The notes: generated from the sequence alone by a model not told the origin. A DNA stretch of 64,000 nucleotides from Pantoea sp. 18069 (GCF_902706035.1 NZ_CACSJA010000001.1:368086-432085); one strand, 5' to 3'. Counted from the first letter of the stretch, positions 17,632-27,853 are shown. Made by a program: numbers and translations.

Positions 17632-18242
17632 CCCCGCAGCGCAAGCTGCAGGCGCGCATCGCTCCAGGCACGCGGGTCGTGCGGGCCGCGGAGATTGCCG
17701 CCTGGGCACAGGCCGAAGCGCTGATCGCCTCGGCCCAGGACCAGGCCCAGGCGATCGTCGCCGGCGCCCAGGCCGCCTACGACCGGGAATGCGAGCGCGG
17801 CTATGCCGAAGGCCTGGCCGAAGCACAGATGGCCCAGGCCGAGAAGATGATAGAAACCGTGGGCCGCACGGTCGACTATTTCGCCCAGGTCGAAGCCGAC
17901 ATGGTGGCGCTGGTCATGGGCGCGGTGCGCAAGATCATCGACGATTACAGCGATGCCGACCGCGTGCTGATCGTCGTCAGGAATGCGCTGTCGGTGGTGC
18001 GCAACCAGAAACAGATGACGCTGCGCCTGCATCCGCAGCAGGTCGAAGTGGTGCGCGCGCGCATCAACGACCTGCTGTCCGCCTATCCCGGCGTGGGCTA
18101 TCTGGACATCCTCGCCGACGGCCGTCTGGGCCCGCACGCCTGCATTCTCGAAAGCGAGATCGGTCTGGTCGAAGCCAGCATAGAAGGCCAGATCGCGGCG
18201 CTCGAGAAGGCCTTCCAGAAAGTGCTTGGCAGCCGCGTATGA
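17601..18242 (+). CDS. sctL: T3SS ATPase stator SctL
   Basis: A 213-aa protein of the YscL/FliH family: an Ala/Gln-rich helical N-terminal half (residues 30-85) and a C-terminal domain ([20 protein letters not shown], then [18 protein letters not shown]). SctL links the ATPase SctN to SctQ and restrains its activity. It overlaps sctK upstream and sctN downstream (4 nt). Confidence 0.9.
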   Translation: MAFLIPHDPLTPQRKLQARIAPGTRVVRAAEIAAWAQAEALIASAQDQAQAIVAGAQAAYDRECERGYAEGLAEAQMAQAEKMIETVGRTVDYFAQVEADMVALVMGAVRKIIDDYSDADRVLIVVRNALSVVRNQKQMTLRLHPQQVEVVRARINDLLSAYPGVGYLDILADGRLGPHACILESEIGLVEASIEGQIAALEKAFQKVLGSRV

Positions 18243-19606
18243 GCACCATCGTCAAACCGGGACTGCGCGCGCTGCGCCAGTTCGACTACATCACCGAGAT
18301 GATGCAGCTCGCGCTCGACGATGCGCCGATGCTGCAGATCCGGGGGCGCGTGACCCAGGTGGTCGGCACCATCATCCGCGCCGTGGTGCCCACGGTGAAG
18401 GTCGGCGAAGTCTGCGTGCTGCGCAACCCCGGCGAAGACTTCGAGATGAAGGCCGAGGTCGTGGGCTTCGCGCGCGATGCGGCGCTGCTCACGCCCATAG
18501 GCGACATGTACGGCATTTCCGCGGCCACCGAAGTGATTCCCACGGGCCGTGCCCACCTCGTGCCCGTGGGCTTCGGCCTGCTGGGCCGCGTGCTCGACGG
18601 CCTGGGCCGGCCGCTGGACGTGGCCGAGCGCGGCCCGCTCGAAGCGAGCAAGTTCTACCCGGTGTTCGCCGACGCGCCCGATCCGCTCAAGCGGCGCATC
18701 ATCAGCGAGCCGCTGGAGCTGGGCGTGCGCGCACTGGACTCCGTGCTGACCTGCGGCGAAGGCCAGCGCATGGGGATTTTCGCGGCCGCCGGCGGCGGCA
18801 AGTCGACGCTGATGGGCATGCTGGTCAAGGGCGCCGACGTCGACGTGACCGTGGTCGCGCTGATCGGCGAGCGCGGCCGCGAAGTGCGCGAATTCCTGGA
18901 AATCGAACTGGGGGAGGAAGGCCGCAAGAAAAGCGTGATCGTCTGCGCGACCAGCGACAAGTCGTCGATGGAACGCGCCAAGGCCGCCTATGTAGCCACG
19001 GCCATTGCCGAGTATTTCCGCGACCAGGGCAAGAAGGTGCTGTTCCTCATGGACTCGGTGACGCGCTTTGCGCGCGCCCAGCGCGAGATCGGCCTGGCCG
19101 CGGGCGAGCCGCCGACGCGCCGCGGCTACCCGCCCTCGGTGTTCGCGACGCTGCCCAAGCTCATGGAGCGCGCGGGCATGAACGACAAGGGCTCGATCAC
19201 CGCGCTCTACACGGTGCTGGTCGAAGGCGACGACATGACCGAGCCGATCGCCGACGAAACCCGCTCCATTCTCGACGGCCACATCGTGCTGTCGCGCAAG
19301 CTCGCCGCCGCCAACCACTATCCGGCCATCGACGTGCTCGCCTCGGCCTCGCGCGTGATGAACGCCGTGGTCACGCCCGAGCACAGGCGCATGGCCGGCC
19401 GGCTGCGCGAACTCATGGCCAAGTACGAGGAAGTCGACCTGCTGGTCAAGATCGGCGAGTACAAGCGCGGCGGCGATCCGACCACCGACGAGGCCATAGA
19501 CAAGATGGAGGCCATCCGCGGATTTCTGAAGCAGCGCACGCATGAGAACTCGCGCCTTGTGGACACGCTGGCCGCGCTCGAGCAACTGGTCGGAGCCGCG
19601 CGATGA
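18239..19606 (+). CDS. sctN: T3SS ATPase SctN
   Basis: A 455-aa ATPase of the YscN/FliI family. The Walker A loop is at residues 182-189 (AAGGGKST, Lys188) and the Walker B strand is [20 protein letters not shown], followed by the family motif [20 protein letters not shown]. It forms a hexamer below the export gate, strips chaperones and unfolds substrates. The ATG is embedded in the stop of sctL. The next gene, sctO, starts in its stop codon. Confidence 0.97.
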   Translation: MSTIVKPGLRALRQFDYITEMMQLALDDAPMLQIRGRVTQVVGTIIRAVVPTVKVGEVCVLRNPGEDFEMKAEVVGFARDAALLTPIGDMYGISAATEVIPTGRAHLVPVGFGLLGRVLDGLGRPLDVAERGPLEASKFYPVFADAPDPLKRRIISEPLELGVRALDSVLTCGEGQRMGIFAAAGGGKSTLMGMLVKGADVDVTVVALIGERGREVREFLEIELGEEGRKKSVIVCATSDKSSMERAKAAYVATAIAEYFRDQGKKVLFLMDSVTRFARAQREIGLAAGEPPTRRGYPPSVFATLPKLMERAGMNDKGSITALYTVLVEGDDMTEPIADETRSILDGHIVLSRKLAAANHYPAIDVLASASRVMNAVVTPEHRRMAGRLRELMAKYEEVDLLVKIGEYKRGGDPTTDEAIDKMEAIRGFLKQRTHENSRLVDTLAALEQLVGAAR

Positions 19607-20106
19607 AAATGCTGCGCGACCTGCTGGCGATCAAGCGCTTTCGCGAAGGCCAGGCGCAAGCCGTGATGCGCGAGCGGCGCCAGGCCTGGCTGGAGGCCCA
19701 GCAGGAGCGCATGGACGCCGAGGCCCTGCTGGCCCGGCTGCTGGCCGAAGGCGTGCTCGCCGAGCAGCAGCTCTACGCGGACCTGTGCGCGCGCATGGTG
19801 CGCCTGCGCGAAATCGAACAGGTGCACCAGGCCGTCGCCGCGTTGCGCCAGCGCGAGCAACGGCAGCAGGACGCGCTGGACGCCGCGCAGCGCGCGCTCG
19901 AGGAAGCGCAGCAGCGCTTCGATCAGGCGCGCGTGCTGCACAAGGAAGCGGCGCGGCAGACGTCCAAGTTCATCGATCTGGCCAGCAGCTTCGCTTCGGT
20001 CGAGGCGCTGGAATCCGAACGCCGCGAAGACCTCGAGATGGAAGAGGCCGCAAGCGTCGTTCGCGAGCGCGAAGACTGGAACACCGCCGACGGAGATGCC
20101 GGCTGA
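19603..20106 (+). CDS. sctO: T3SS stalk protein SctO
   Basis: A 167-aa protein that is one long antiparallel coiled coil rich in Gln, Arg, Glu and Ala ([20 protein letters not shown], then [20 protein letters not shown]). This matches YscO/FliJ/BscO, the central stalk in the SctN hexamer. It follows sctN with a 4-nt overlap, as in other Ysc clusters. Confidence 0.88.
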   Translation: MKMLRDLLAIKRFREGQAQAVMRERRQAWLEAQQERMDAEALLARLLAEGVLAEQQLYADLCARMVRLREIEQVHQAVAALRQREQRQQDALDAAQRALEEAQQRFDQARVLHKEAARQTSKFIDLASSFASVEALESERREDLEMEEAASVVREREDWNTADGDAG

Positions 20107-20166
20107 TGCGCCTTCACCCCGCCCCCCTGCCCTGCAGCACCCGTGTCTGCCGACCCGGAGGAACCC

Positions 20167-20754
20167 ATGCGCTCTGAACGTCCCATCCATCTCGATGTCG
20201 GAGTTCCGTCGGGCAATGCGTTCGGCACGCCCTCCGATACGCCCGGCCAGGCCGACGCGCGCAGCCAGCAGCAGCTCGCCGACCAGGGCCGGGACCTGCG
20301 CGACCTGCTGGCCCAGCAGCGCGACGCGCCGCCGGCGACCGACACCGCCGCCACAGGCACCGACACCGTGGCCAGCCCGTTCGACCTGTTTCAGCCCACC
20401 CACGCAGGCATCGCCCAGCAGCCGCCACCGCCGGCATCGGCCGCGCTGACGCAGACCCTCGAGCAGATGGCCAGCCGCCTGCTGGTGGGCGACGGCAGCC
20501 AGGGCCGGCGCGGCGTACAGATCACGCTGGCCGATGCGCAACTGCCCGGTGTGGTCGTCGACGTCTTCGAGGACGCGGGGCGGCTGGTGGCCCGCTTCAC
20601 CTGCAGTGACGAAGGCGCGCGCGAACGCCTGCGCGCGGGCGCCGCCTGGCTCTGCGACAGCCTGGTGCAGCGCCTGCAGCGCGACGTGCGCGTCGAGGTA
20701 CAGACCGACGATCCCGAAGACCCCTGCCTGTTGCAGGTCGATGCGAACCACTGA
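20167..20754 (+). CDS. sctP: T3SS needle-length regulator SctP (YscP/HpaP-like)
   Basis: A 195-aa protein with a disordered Gln/Asp/Pro-rich N-terminal half and a compact C-terminal domain (GVQITLADAQLPGVVVDVFE, then LVQRLQRDVRVEVQTDDPED). This resembles the substrate-switch domain of YscP/HpaP. It is short for a molecular ruler, which may indicate a short needle or another length mechanism. GGAGGAA precedes the ATG at 20167, which is preferred over an upstream start at 20143. The position between sctO and sctQ supports the call. Confidence 0.78.
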   Translation: MRSERPIHLDVGVPSGNAFGTPSDTPGQADARSQQQLADQGRDLRDLLAQQRDAPPATDTAATGTDTVASPFDLFQPTHAGIAQQPPPPASAALTQTLEQMASRLLVGDGSQGRRGVQITLADAQLPGVVVDVFEDAGRLVARFTCSDEGARERLRAGAAWLCDSLVQRLQRDVRVEVQTDDPEDPCLLQVDANH

Positions 20755-20776
20755 CTTTCCCTTTTCCTTTTCCTAG

Positions 20777-21916
20777 ATGTCCACATCCCTTCCAGCCCCG
20801 GCCTCCTGGAGACCGCCACAGCTGTCACGCAACGAGGCGCAGGCCCACACGACCATCGCCCAGCGGGCGCTGGGAATGCCGTTGCAGTGTGGCGGCACGC
20901 GCTGGCGGGCGAGCCTGCGTCCCGTCATCGAGGCGCCGTGGCCGACGCTGGCCGGCGACTCCCTGGTCCCCATCGAATGGGCTGGCGCGCAACTGCAGCT
21001 GCAGCTGCCCCGCACCGCGACCGAACAACTGCTGTCGGCACTGCTGGGCGGCGCCGCGCTGCCACCGCTGGCCGAGGAAATGCAGGCCGCCGCGCTGGCC
21101 GCGGCCCTCGACGACCTGCTGGCCAGCCTGGAACGCCTGGGTCGCGGCGCGCCCCAGCTCATGCCCCTGGTCAGCGGCCAGCCGCCCGCAGTGCTGCCCC
21201 ATGCCTTCGCGCTGCAGCTCGATGCGCTCGAAGGCAGCCAGGCCATCGCCGGCTTGCTGCGCAGCGACAGCCTGGGCCTGCTGCTGATGGCCGGCCTGGC
21301 GTCGGCGCTGCCGCCGCGCGACGGCCCGCTCGCGGGCGCGGCCCTGGCACTCGCCCTGTACCTCGACATCGGCTACGCCACGCTCAGCGTCGAGGAGCTG
21401 CAGCAGCTCGGTCCGGGCGACGTGGTGCCGATGGCGCACAGCTTTGTGAGCGCCGAGCGCGTGCTGTGGCTCCAGGCCCCGGGTGCCGGCGGCCTGCATG
21501 TGCAGCTGCCCGCGGCGCCTATGCAGGCGCAGGCCGGCGCGCACGAGACCGCCCTCGATGGCGCAGACGACGCCGCGCAGGCGGCGCCCGTGCCTGCAGC
21601 CGCCCCCTTTCTCACCGTTGTCCAGTCCTGGAGCCACGCCATGCCCGCCCTTGACCCACCCCTGAGCGAAGCCGCGAGCTTCGACGCCATCCCGGTACGC
21701 CTGTCCTTCGATCTGGGCGAGATCAGCCTCACGCTGGCCGAATTGCGCGCGCTGCAGCCCGGCCAGGCGATCCGCCTTGGACACCCCGTGGCGAACGCGG
21801 TGCGCATCCGCGCCAACGGCGCGCTGATCGGCGAAGGCGAACTCGTCGAGATCGACGGCCTGCTGGGCGTATCGGTGCGCCAGCTGTTTGCCGGCGCAAC
21901 TGCGTACACAGCATGA
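20777..21916 (+). CDS. sctQ: T3SS sorting-platform protein SctQ
   Basis: A 379-aa protein with a variable N-terminal domain and a C-terminal SpoA (FliN/FliM-like) domain: VRLSFDLGEISLTLAELRAL, GQAIRLGHPVANAVRIRANG and a GEGELVEIDG-type turn. SctQ forms the cytoplasmic pods that load substrates. An internal start giving a separate C-terminal SpoA fragment, known in other SctQ genes, is possible near the ATG at about 21641, but I cannot show it. The gene overlaps sctR by ATGA. Confidence 0.9.
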   Translation: MSTSLPAPASWRPPQLSRNEAQAHTTIAQRALGMPLQCGGTRWRASLRPVIEAPWPTLAGDSLVPIEWAGAQLQLQLPRTATEQLLSALLGGAALPPLAEEMQAAALAAALDDLLASLERLGRGAPQLMPLVSGQPPAVLPHAFALQLDALEGSQAIAGLLRSDSLGLLLMAGLASALPPRDGPLAGAALALALYLDIGYATLSVEELQQLGPGDVVPMAHSFVSAERVLWLQAPGAGGLHVQLPAAPMQAQAGAHETALDGADDAAQAAPVPAAAPFLTVVQSWSHAMPALDPPLSEAASFDAIPVRLSFDLGEISLTLAELRALQPGQAIRLGHPVANAVRIRANGALIGEGELVEIDGLLGVSVRQLFAGATAYTA

Positions 21917-22560
21917 ACAGCTTCGATCCGATCACGCTGGCGGTCATGCTGGCGCTGATGGCGACGATACCCACGCTGGTCGTCGTCAGCACCTCGTTTC
22001 TCAAGATCGCCGTGGTCATGTCGCTGCTGCGCAATGCGCTGGGCGTGCAGCAGATGCCGCCCAACCTGGCGCTGTACGGCATGGCGCTGATCCTGTCGGT
22101 CTACGTGATGGCACCGGTCGGCATGCACATGTTCGACCGGCTCACCGCCCAGCCCGAAACCCTCAAGAGCATTCCCTCGCTGGTCAGCGGCGTGCGCGAG
22201 GGCGCCGAGCCGCTGCGCGAGTTCATGCTCAAGAACAGCCGCATCGAGCAGCGCGACTTCTTCGTGCGCACCGCCCAGCGCATGTGGGGCCCGCGCCTGT
22301 CCGAAGGCATGACGGAGCGCGACTTCATCGTGCTGATGCCGGCCTTCGTGGTCTCGGAGCTCACGGCCGCGTTCCAGATCGGCTTTCTCATCTATCTGCC
22401 CTTCGTGGTGATCGACCTGATCGTCTCCAACATCCTGCTGGCCATGGGGATGATGATGGTCTCGCCGGTCACGATCTCGCTGCCGCTCAAGCTGTTCCTG
22501 TTCGTGATGGTCGATGGCTGGTCGCGCCTGATCCAGGGACTGGTGCTCACCTACGCCTGA
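21913..22560 (+). CDS. sctR: T3SS export-gate protein SctR
   Basis: A 215-aa FliP-family membrane protein with four helices. It carries the conserved TSFLKIAVVMSLLRNALGVQ and MGMMMVSPVTISLPLKLFLF segments. With SctS and SctT it forms the helical export gate in the inner membrane. It is translationally coupled to sctQ and followed 16 nt later by sctS. Confidence 0.97.
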   Translation: MNSFDPITLAVMLALMATIPTLVVVSTSFLKIAVVMSLLRNALGVQQMPPNLALYGMALILSVYVMAPVGMHMFDRLTAQPETLKSIPSLVSGVREGAEPLREFMLKNSRIEQRDFFVRTAQRMWGPRLSEGMTERDFIVLMPAFVVSELTAAFQIGFLIYLPFVVIDLIVSNILLAMGMMMVSPVTISLPLKLFLFVMVDGWSRLIQGLVLTYA

Positions 22561-22576
22561 ACCTGAAGGAGCCCGC

Positions 22577-22846
22577 ATGCAATCCGTCGACGTCGTTTCC
22601 TACTTCACCCAGGCGCTGTACCTGGTGCTCTGGCTGTCGCTGCCGCCGATCATCGTCGGCTCCATCGTCGGCACGCTGTTTTCGCTGTTCCAGGCGCTGA
22701 CGCAGATCCAGGAGCAGACACTGTCGTTCGGCATCAAGCTGATCGCCGTGTCGGTCACCATCTTGCTGACCGCGCGCTGGGTCGGCGGGGAAATGTTCAA
22801 TTTCACGGTGCAGATCTTCGACGCCCTGCCCGCCCTGGGCCACTGA
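22577..22846 (+). CDS. sctS: T3SS export-gate protein SctS
   Basis: An 89-aa FliQ-family protein with two transmembrane hairpin helices (YLVLWLSLPPIIVGSIVGTL, then LIAVSVTILLTARWVGGEMF) and the conserved FQALTQIQEQTLSFGIK loop. It is the usual length for the family. AAGGAG lies before the ATG. Confidence 0.96.
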   Translation: MQSVDVVSYFTQALYLVLWLSLPPIIVGSIVGTLFSLFQALTQIQEQTLSFGIKLIAVSVTILLTARWVGGEMFNFTVQIFDALPALGH

Positions 22847-22871
22847 GCGCCCGCGCACGCCAGGGAACCCC

Positions 22872-23681
22872 ATGGAGCTGCCGGTTACCTACGATGAGGC
22901 CACGTCTTTCATCAAGACGCTGGCCCTCACCCAACCGCGCATCCTCGCCATGTTCATCGCCCTGCCGCTGTTCAACGCCCAACTCATTCCCGGAATGCTG
23001 CGCTATGCCGTGGCGGGCGCGCTGGGCCTGGTGATGGTGCCCGCGCTCGCGCCCATGGTCTCGGCCGCGGCCGCCACGCTCGACCCGGCAATGCTGGTGC
23101 TGCTGATGCTCAAGGAGGCCTTCATCGGCTTCGTCATCGGCTACCTCGCGGCGATTCCCTTCTGGATCTTCGAGGCCGTCGGCTTTCTCGTCGACAACCA
23201 GCGCGGCGCCAGCATTTCCGCCACGCTCAACCCGCTGACCGGCAATGACTCCTCGCCCCTGGGGATCCTGTTCAACCAGGCCTTCATCGTCTTCTTCCTG
23301 ATCAGCGGCGGTTTCACGCTGCTGCTCGGAACGCTCTACGACAGCTTCGCGCTGTGGGGTGCCTTGCAGTGGACGCCCGAGCTGCGCCCGGAGTCCGTGC
23401 CGGTGATGCTAGAGCAGCTCGGCCGGCTGGTACGCATGGCCTTGCTGCTCGCCGCACCCGCCATGGTGGCGATGTTTCTCGCGGAATTCGGCCTGGCCCT
23501 GGTCAGCCGCTTCGCGCCGCAACTGCAGGTGTTCTTCATGGCCATGCCCATCAAGAGCGCGCTGGCCATGCTGGTGCTGATGCTCTACGCATCGTCGCTG
23601 TTCGAGTACGCCACCGACCACGTGCTGGCCATCGGCCAGATACTGCCGTGGCTGCGCGGCCAATGGGGCCCGGGCGGCTGA
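22872..23681 (+). CDS. sctT: T3SS export-gate protein SctT
   Basis: A 269-aa FliR-family membrane protein. Conserved features include FIALPLFNAQLIPGMLRYAV near the N-terminus, VDNQRGASISATLNPLTGND in the middle and a QLQVFFMAMPIKSALAMLVL segment near the C-terminus. It completes the SctRST gate. It lies between sctS and sctU with short spacers. Confidence 0.96.
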   Translation: MELPVTYDEATSFIKTLALTQPRILAMFIALPLFNAQLIPGMLRYAVAGALGLVMVPALAPMVSAAAATLDPAMLVLLMLKEAFIGFVIGYLAAIPFWIFEAVGFLVDNQRGASISATLNPLTGNDSSPLGILFNQAFIVFFLISGGFTLLLGTLYDSFALWGALQWTPELRPESVPVMLEQLGRLVRMALLLAAPAMVAMFLAEFGLALVSRFAPQLQVFFMAMPIKSALAMLVLMLYASSLFEYATDHVLAIGQILPWLRGQWGPGG

Positions 23682-23696
23682 GCGCCGGCAGCAGCG

Positions 23697-24746
23697 ATGA
23701 GCGAAAAAACCGAGCAACCGACGTCCAAGCGCCTGCGCGATTCGCGCAAGAAAGGCGATGTCGCGTACAGCAAGGACTTCACCCAAACGCTGCTGATCCT
23801 GTCGATCTTCGGCTACCTGCTGAGCAACAGCGCGCACATCGTCGAAACGCTGGGCGAGATGATCCTGCTGCCCGGCACGCTGCTGCGCCTGAATTTCCAG
23901 GACGCGGCCAACACCCTGGTGATCGAACTGCTGACCAGCGCCGCCTGGGTGGTGCTGCCGTTCCTCGGCATCGTGCTGGGCGTGGGCATCTTCGCCGATG
24001 CCATGCAGGTGGGCATCATCTTCGCGTTCGAGAAGCTCAAGCCTTCGGGCAAGAAGCTCAACATCCTGAGCAACGCCAAGAACATCTTCTCCAAGAAGAA
24101 CCTGGTCGAGTTCCTCAAGTCCGCGCTGAAGATCACCATTCTCTCGGGCCTGCTGGCCACGCTGATCCGCGATGCCATACCGATACTGAGCAGCATTCCG
24201 CAGGCCGGCCTGCCGGGCCTGGGCCAGGTCATGGCGACGCTGCTCAAGACCATGCTGGTGCACATCGGGCTGGCCTACAGCGTGATCGCGCTGGCCGATT
24301 TCGTCTGGCAGCGCATGCAATACCGCAAGGGTCTGATGATGTCCAAGGACGAGGTCAAGCAGGAGTACAAGCAAATGGAAGGCGACCCGCACATCAAGCA
24401 CCAGCGCAAGCAGATGCACCAGGAAATGCAGCAAAAGAGCGCGGTGCAAAGCGCACGCGAAGCCACCGTGCTGGTGACCAACCCGACCCACCTGGCGGTC
24501 GCGCTGCGCTACGACGAGAACGAAACGCCGCTGCCGCTGATCCTGGCCAAGGGCGAGGGTGCGCTGGCCCAGGCAATGATGGATGCGGCGCGCGAGGCCG
24601 GCGTGCCCGTGATGCAGAACATCCCGCTGGCCCGGGCGCTGACCGCCCAGGGCGAAGCCGGTCAATACATTCCCTCCGAGCTGGTCGAGCCCGTCGCCGA
24701 AGTGCTTCGGCTGCTGCAGCAGCTCGGCCAGCAGCCCCCGCCCTGA
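23697..24746 (+). CDS. sctU: T3SS autoprotease/substrate switch SctU
   Basis: A 349-aa FlhB/YscU-family protein. It has four transmembrane helices in the first 210 residues, then a cytoplasmic domain with the self-cleavage site NPTH (residues 262-265, in LVTNPTHLAVALRYDE). Cleavage between Asn and Pro switches export from rod/needle to translocators. The N-terminus SEKTEQPTSKRLRDSRKKGD is classic. The motif is intact, so the switch should be functional. Confidence 0.97.
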   Translation: MSEKTEQPTSKRLRDSRKKGDVAYSKDFTQTLLILSIFGYLLSNSAHIVETLGEMILLPGTLLRLNFQDAANTLVIELLTSAAWVVLPFLGIVLGVGIFADAMQVGIIFAFEKLKPSGKKLNILSNAKNIFSKKNLVEFLKSALKITILSGLLATLIRDAIPILSSIPQAGLPGLGQVMATLLKTMLVHIGLAYSVIALADFVWQRMQYRKGLMMSKDEVKQEYKQMEGDPHIKHQRKQMHQEMQQKSAVQSAREATVLVTNPTHLAVALRYDENETPLPLILAKGEGALAQAMMDAAREAGVPVMQNIPLARALTAQGEAGQYIPSELVEPVAEVLRLLQQLGQQPPP

Positions 24747-24766
24747 AGGCCTGCGCTCCTCCGTCC

Positions 24767-25174
24767 ATGTCCACTTCCTCCCCCCCTGATGCGGCCGCCG
24801 TCGCCCTGCTCCACAGCTATGCCGCGCACCATGGCATTGCCCTCGCGCCCGATGCGAGCACGCTGCAGCTGCTCATCGATGGCCGCTATGCGCTGCGACT
24901 TCAGGCCCTGCGCGGCGAAGGCCTGATGGTCAGCGCCCACCTCAGGCCCCTGCCGGAGCCGGGCCTGGCACGCGACGAACTGCTGCTGGCCTTTGCACGG
25001 CTGGCCTGCGGCACCATGAAGGAGCAGGCAACCACCTGCAGCGTGGACGCCCGCGAACGGGCCCTCTGGCTGCAGTTGCCGGCGCGCGCGCAGTCGCTGC
25101 AGCACATCGACGAGGCCATAGGCACTTTTGTCAATTCGCTCGCTTTCTGGTCCAAAGCCAGTTCTTCCCTCTGA
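24767..25174 (+). CDS. CesT/SycE-like T3SS chaperone (BscW position)
   Basis: A 135-aa protein with class I chaperone traits: an N-terminal helix (AAVALLHSYAAHHGIAL), a beta-rich core (TLQLLIDGRYALRLQALRGE) and a C-terminal helix. It lies between sctU and the secretin gene, where Bordetella has bscW. The client is unknown; an effector or the secretin pathway is possible. Confidence 0.65.
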   Translation: MSTSSPPDAAAVALLHSYAAHHGIALAPDASTLQLLIDGRYALRLQALRGEGLMVSAHLRPLPEPGLARDELLLAFARLACGTMKEQATTCSVDARERALWLQLPARAQSLQHIDEAIGTFVNSLAFWSKASSSL

Positions 25175-25200
25175 CGCGGCCCTTGCGGAGTTTCCTGTTC

Positions 25201-27096
25201 ATGACGCTGTCCCCCTTTCCCTCGCACTCCATGCCCGCGCACTCCGCACTGCCGACACCCTCCATCTTCCCGGCCTGGCCCCGCCGCACGCTGCGCGCGC
25301 TGGCCTGCGCCGGTGTTTTCGCCGCCTCCTGGACCACAGCGCAGGCCGGCCCGCCGCCCTGGACCGAGGCCGCTTACAGCTACTATGCGAACAACGCCAG
25401 CATGGCCCAGGTCCTGGGCGATTTCGCGAGCAGCTTCAGCCTGTCGCTGGATCTGTCGCCCCAGGCCACGGGCAAGGTCCACGGCAAATTCAACAGCGCC
25501 AGCCCCACGGAATTCATCGACCGGCTGGCCAGCGTCTACGGCCTGACCTGGTTCACCCATGCGGGCACGCTGTACGTGGGCCGCACCACCGAAGTCGCGA
25601 CGCGCAGCATCAGCGCGGGCGGCGGCAACATCGCCACCGTGCGCCAGGCGCTGCTGAGCCTGGGTGTGCTCGATGCGCGCTTCGGCTGGGGAGAATTGCC
25701 CGAGCAGGGCATTGCGCTGGTCTCGGGCCCGGCCGCCTATGTCGCGCTGATCGAGCGCACCATGGCCCAGTTGCCGGTGATGGCCGGCGGCCAGCAGGTC
25801 GCGGTGTTCCGCCTCAAGCATGCGTCGGTCGACGACCGCACCATTCTTTACCGCGACCGGCAGATCACCACGCCGGGCCTGGCCCAGGTGCTGCGCAACC
25901 TGATCGGCGGCCAGTCGGGCGGCTCGGGTGTCAACAATGCGCTGATTTCCTCGGTCGCCCCGGGCCAGGGCCTGCCCGGCCTGCCCGGCATGGCCAGCGC
26001 GGCCAACACGGTCGGCCTGGCGTTCGACCCCTACAGCTCCGGCCTGCCCAACGGCCCGTTCGCCTCGGCCAACGGCACGGCGAATGCCACCGGCGCCCAG
26101 ACCGGCGCCGCCGCGGGCCAGATGATGGCCGGCGGCGCAGGCGCGGGCATGCGCCGGCCCGCGCCATCCATCCAGGCCGATTCACGGCTCAATGCAATCA
26201 TCGTGCAGGACACGGCCGAGCGCATGCCGCTCTACAGGAGCCTGATCGAGCAGCTCGACATCCCTTCGCCGCTGATCGAGATCGAGGCGATGATCATCGA
26301 CATCAACTCCTCGCGCCTGGACGAACTGGGCATTGCCTGGAACGCGCGCCGGGGCGGCACGGTCGCGGGCTTCGGCTCGATGGCGACCAAGGGCGACGGC
26401 AACGACCTGGTGCTGGGCTCCATCGCGCGCGGCGCCAGCGTCGACCCCACGAGCCTGGTCGTGAGTTCGGGCAACTTCCTGATCAACCGCATCCGCGCGC
26501 TCGAAGGCACGGGCGAGGCGCATATCCAGTCGCGTCCCTCGATTCTCACCATAGACAACATCGGCGCGCTGCTCGATCTGTCGGAGACCTTCTACATCCG
26601 CAGCATAGGCGAGCGCGTGGCCACCATCACGCCGATCACCGCCGGCACGACCTTGCGCGTCACGCCGCACTATGTGGAGCGCGCCGAAGGGCCGGTGATC
26701 CAGCTCGACGTGGACATAGAGGACGGCCAGATCCAGAACACCGAGATCGATTCCCTGCCCACCGTGCGCCGCAGCGTGGTCAGCACCCAGGCCATCGTCG
26801 GCGAGGGCCAGACGCTGCTGATCGGCGGCTACAAGAGCACGCAGTCGACGCGCGACGTCAACAAGGTGCCGGGACTGGGCTCGATACCGGTGTTCGGCCT
26901 GCTGTTCTCCAACAAGATCCAGAACGAGGCATCGCGCGAGCGGCTGTTCATGATCAAGCCCCGGCTGGTGACGCTGCCCACGGGCGTGGCGGCGGACGTC
27001 AACGCGCTGCGTGAGCCGGTCCCCATGCTGCCCATGCCGGCACCGGTGCAGGCCGAACCTCTGGCGCCCATGGCAATGGAACAGCCCTCGCCATGA
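25201..27096 (+). CDS. sctC: T3SS outer-membrane secretin SctC
   Basis: A 631-aa secretin with a Sec signal peptide (hydrophobic stretch around residues 35-50, cut near TAQA). Periplasmic N-domains follow (FASSFSLSLDLSPQATGKVH, and a KVHGKFNSASPTEFIDRL N0-like segment). A Gly/Ala/Asn-rich low-complexity loop (about residues 235-315) comes next, then the C-terminal secretin barrel with IRALEGTGEAHIQSRPSILT and EGQTLLIGGYKS. It forms the outer-membrane ring of the injectisome. The ATG at 25201 is chosen; a later Met (25231) would give a shorter signal region. No pilotin gene is evident. Confidence 0.92.
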   Translation: MTLSPFPSHSMPAHSALPTPSIFPAWPRRTLRALACAGVFAASWTTAQAGPPPWTEAAYSYYANNASMAQVLGDFASSFSLSLDLSPQATGKVHGKFNSASPTEFIDRLASVYGLTWFTHAGTLYVGRTTEVATRSISAGGGNIATVRQALLSLGVLDARFGWGELPEQGIALVSGPAAYVALIERTMAQLPVMAGGQQVAVFRLKHASVDDRTILYRDRQITTPGLAQVLRNLIGGQSGGSGVNNALISSVAPGQGLPGLPGMASAANTVGLAFDPYSSGLPNGPFASANGTANATGAQTGAAAGQMMAGGAGAGMRRPAPSIQADSRLNAIIVQDTAERMPLYRSLIEQLDIPSPLIEIEAMIIDINSSRLDELGIAWNARRGGTVAGFGSMATKGDGNDLVLGSIARGASVDPTSLVVSSGNFLINRIRALEGTGEAHIQSRPSILTIDNIGALLDLSETFYIRSIGERVATITPITAGTTLRVTPHYVERAEGPVIQLDVDIEDGQIQNTEIDSLPTVRRSVVSTQAIVGEGQTLLIGGYKSTQSTRDVNKVPGLGSIPVFGLLFSNKIQNEASRERLFMIKPRLVTLPTGVAADVNALREPVPMLPMPAPVQAEPLAPMAMEQPSP

Positions 27097-27226
27097 CGGG
27101 GTCCAGGCATGCAACCGGGGTGATCGAGTTCAGGGACAGCAAGCCAGGGCCGCAACGAGAGTGTCGTCCCGCGCTCGCCAAGCGAGAGGTGCCCGGCAGC
27201 GACAGCCGCTCAGAGGGGGCGTAAAG

Positions 27227-27853
27227 TCAAAAATCCAGCTCGACCCCGCGCGCCTGCAGCTTGGCGCGCAATGCAGCGCGCGCGCGCGAGAGCCGGCTGC
27301 GTACCGTGCCCACGGGCACCGTCAGCAGGGCCGCAGCCGCTTCATAGGACATCTCGTCGACCGCGACCATCAGCAGGATGGAGCGCATGCTCTCGGGCAA
27401 GTCCTCGAGCGCGAGTTGCAGGTGGCGCATGCGCTCGGTCTGCTCGGCTTCCTGATCCGGCGCCAGCGCGTCACAAGCCATGTCGGCCAGCACCGATTCA
27501 TCGGTGAACTCGTAGCGTCGATGCGGAGCGCGTGACAGGTGATTGCGCACCAGATTCATGGCAATGCCGTACAGCCAGGTGGACAGCTCGGACTGCCCTT
27601 TGAAGGAGCTATACGAGCGGACGGCCTCCAGGAAAGCCTGCTGGGCCAGATCCTGGGCATCGCTGGGATTGCCGATATTCTTGATGATGAAGCGATAAAG
27701 ACGCGTGCCGTGCGCCTGTACCAGGCCCTGAAACAGCTCATCGCGCTGCGCCATGGATTGCTCGTCCATTGGCGTCGATGGCTCATTTTCTGCAAGCGCA
27801 CCGGAGCCCAAGGGACTGGCTTCCCACGTTTGCACCGTTGACTCGTCGATCAT
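27227..27853 (-). CDS. btrS: ECF-type sigma factor, BtrS-like T3SS regulator
   Basis: A 208-aa sigma-70 family protein of ECF type. Region 2 is seen at SDAQDLAQQAFLEAVRSYSS with SELSTWLYGIAMNLVRNHLS; region 4 (HTH) is at LPESMRSILLMVAVDEMSYE with TVPVGTVRSRLSRARAALR. A disordered N-terminal tail of about 35 residues precedes region 2. In Bordetella, BtrS is the ECF sigma factor that drives bsc transcription and is encoded at the end of the bsc cluster; the position here is the same. It is on the strand opposite to sctC, converging with it. Confidence 0.88.
   Translation of the reverse strand: MIDESTVQTWEASPLGSGALAENEPSTPMDEQSMAQRDELFQGLVQAHGTRLYRFIIKNIGNPSDAQDLAQQAFLEAVRSYSSFKGQSELSTWLYGIAMNLVRNHLSRAPHRRYEFTDESVLADMACDALAPDQEAEQTERMRHLQLALEDLPESMRSILLMVAVDEMSYEAAAALLTVPVGTVRSRLSRARAALRAKLQARGVELDF

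Noticed and set aside
18098..19585. A 495-codon open frame on the minus strand opposite sctN
   Set aside because: It is the shadow of a conserved ATPase gene in high-GC DNA; the composition is His/Arg/Gly/Ala-rich with no domain pattern or ribosome site.
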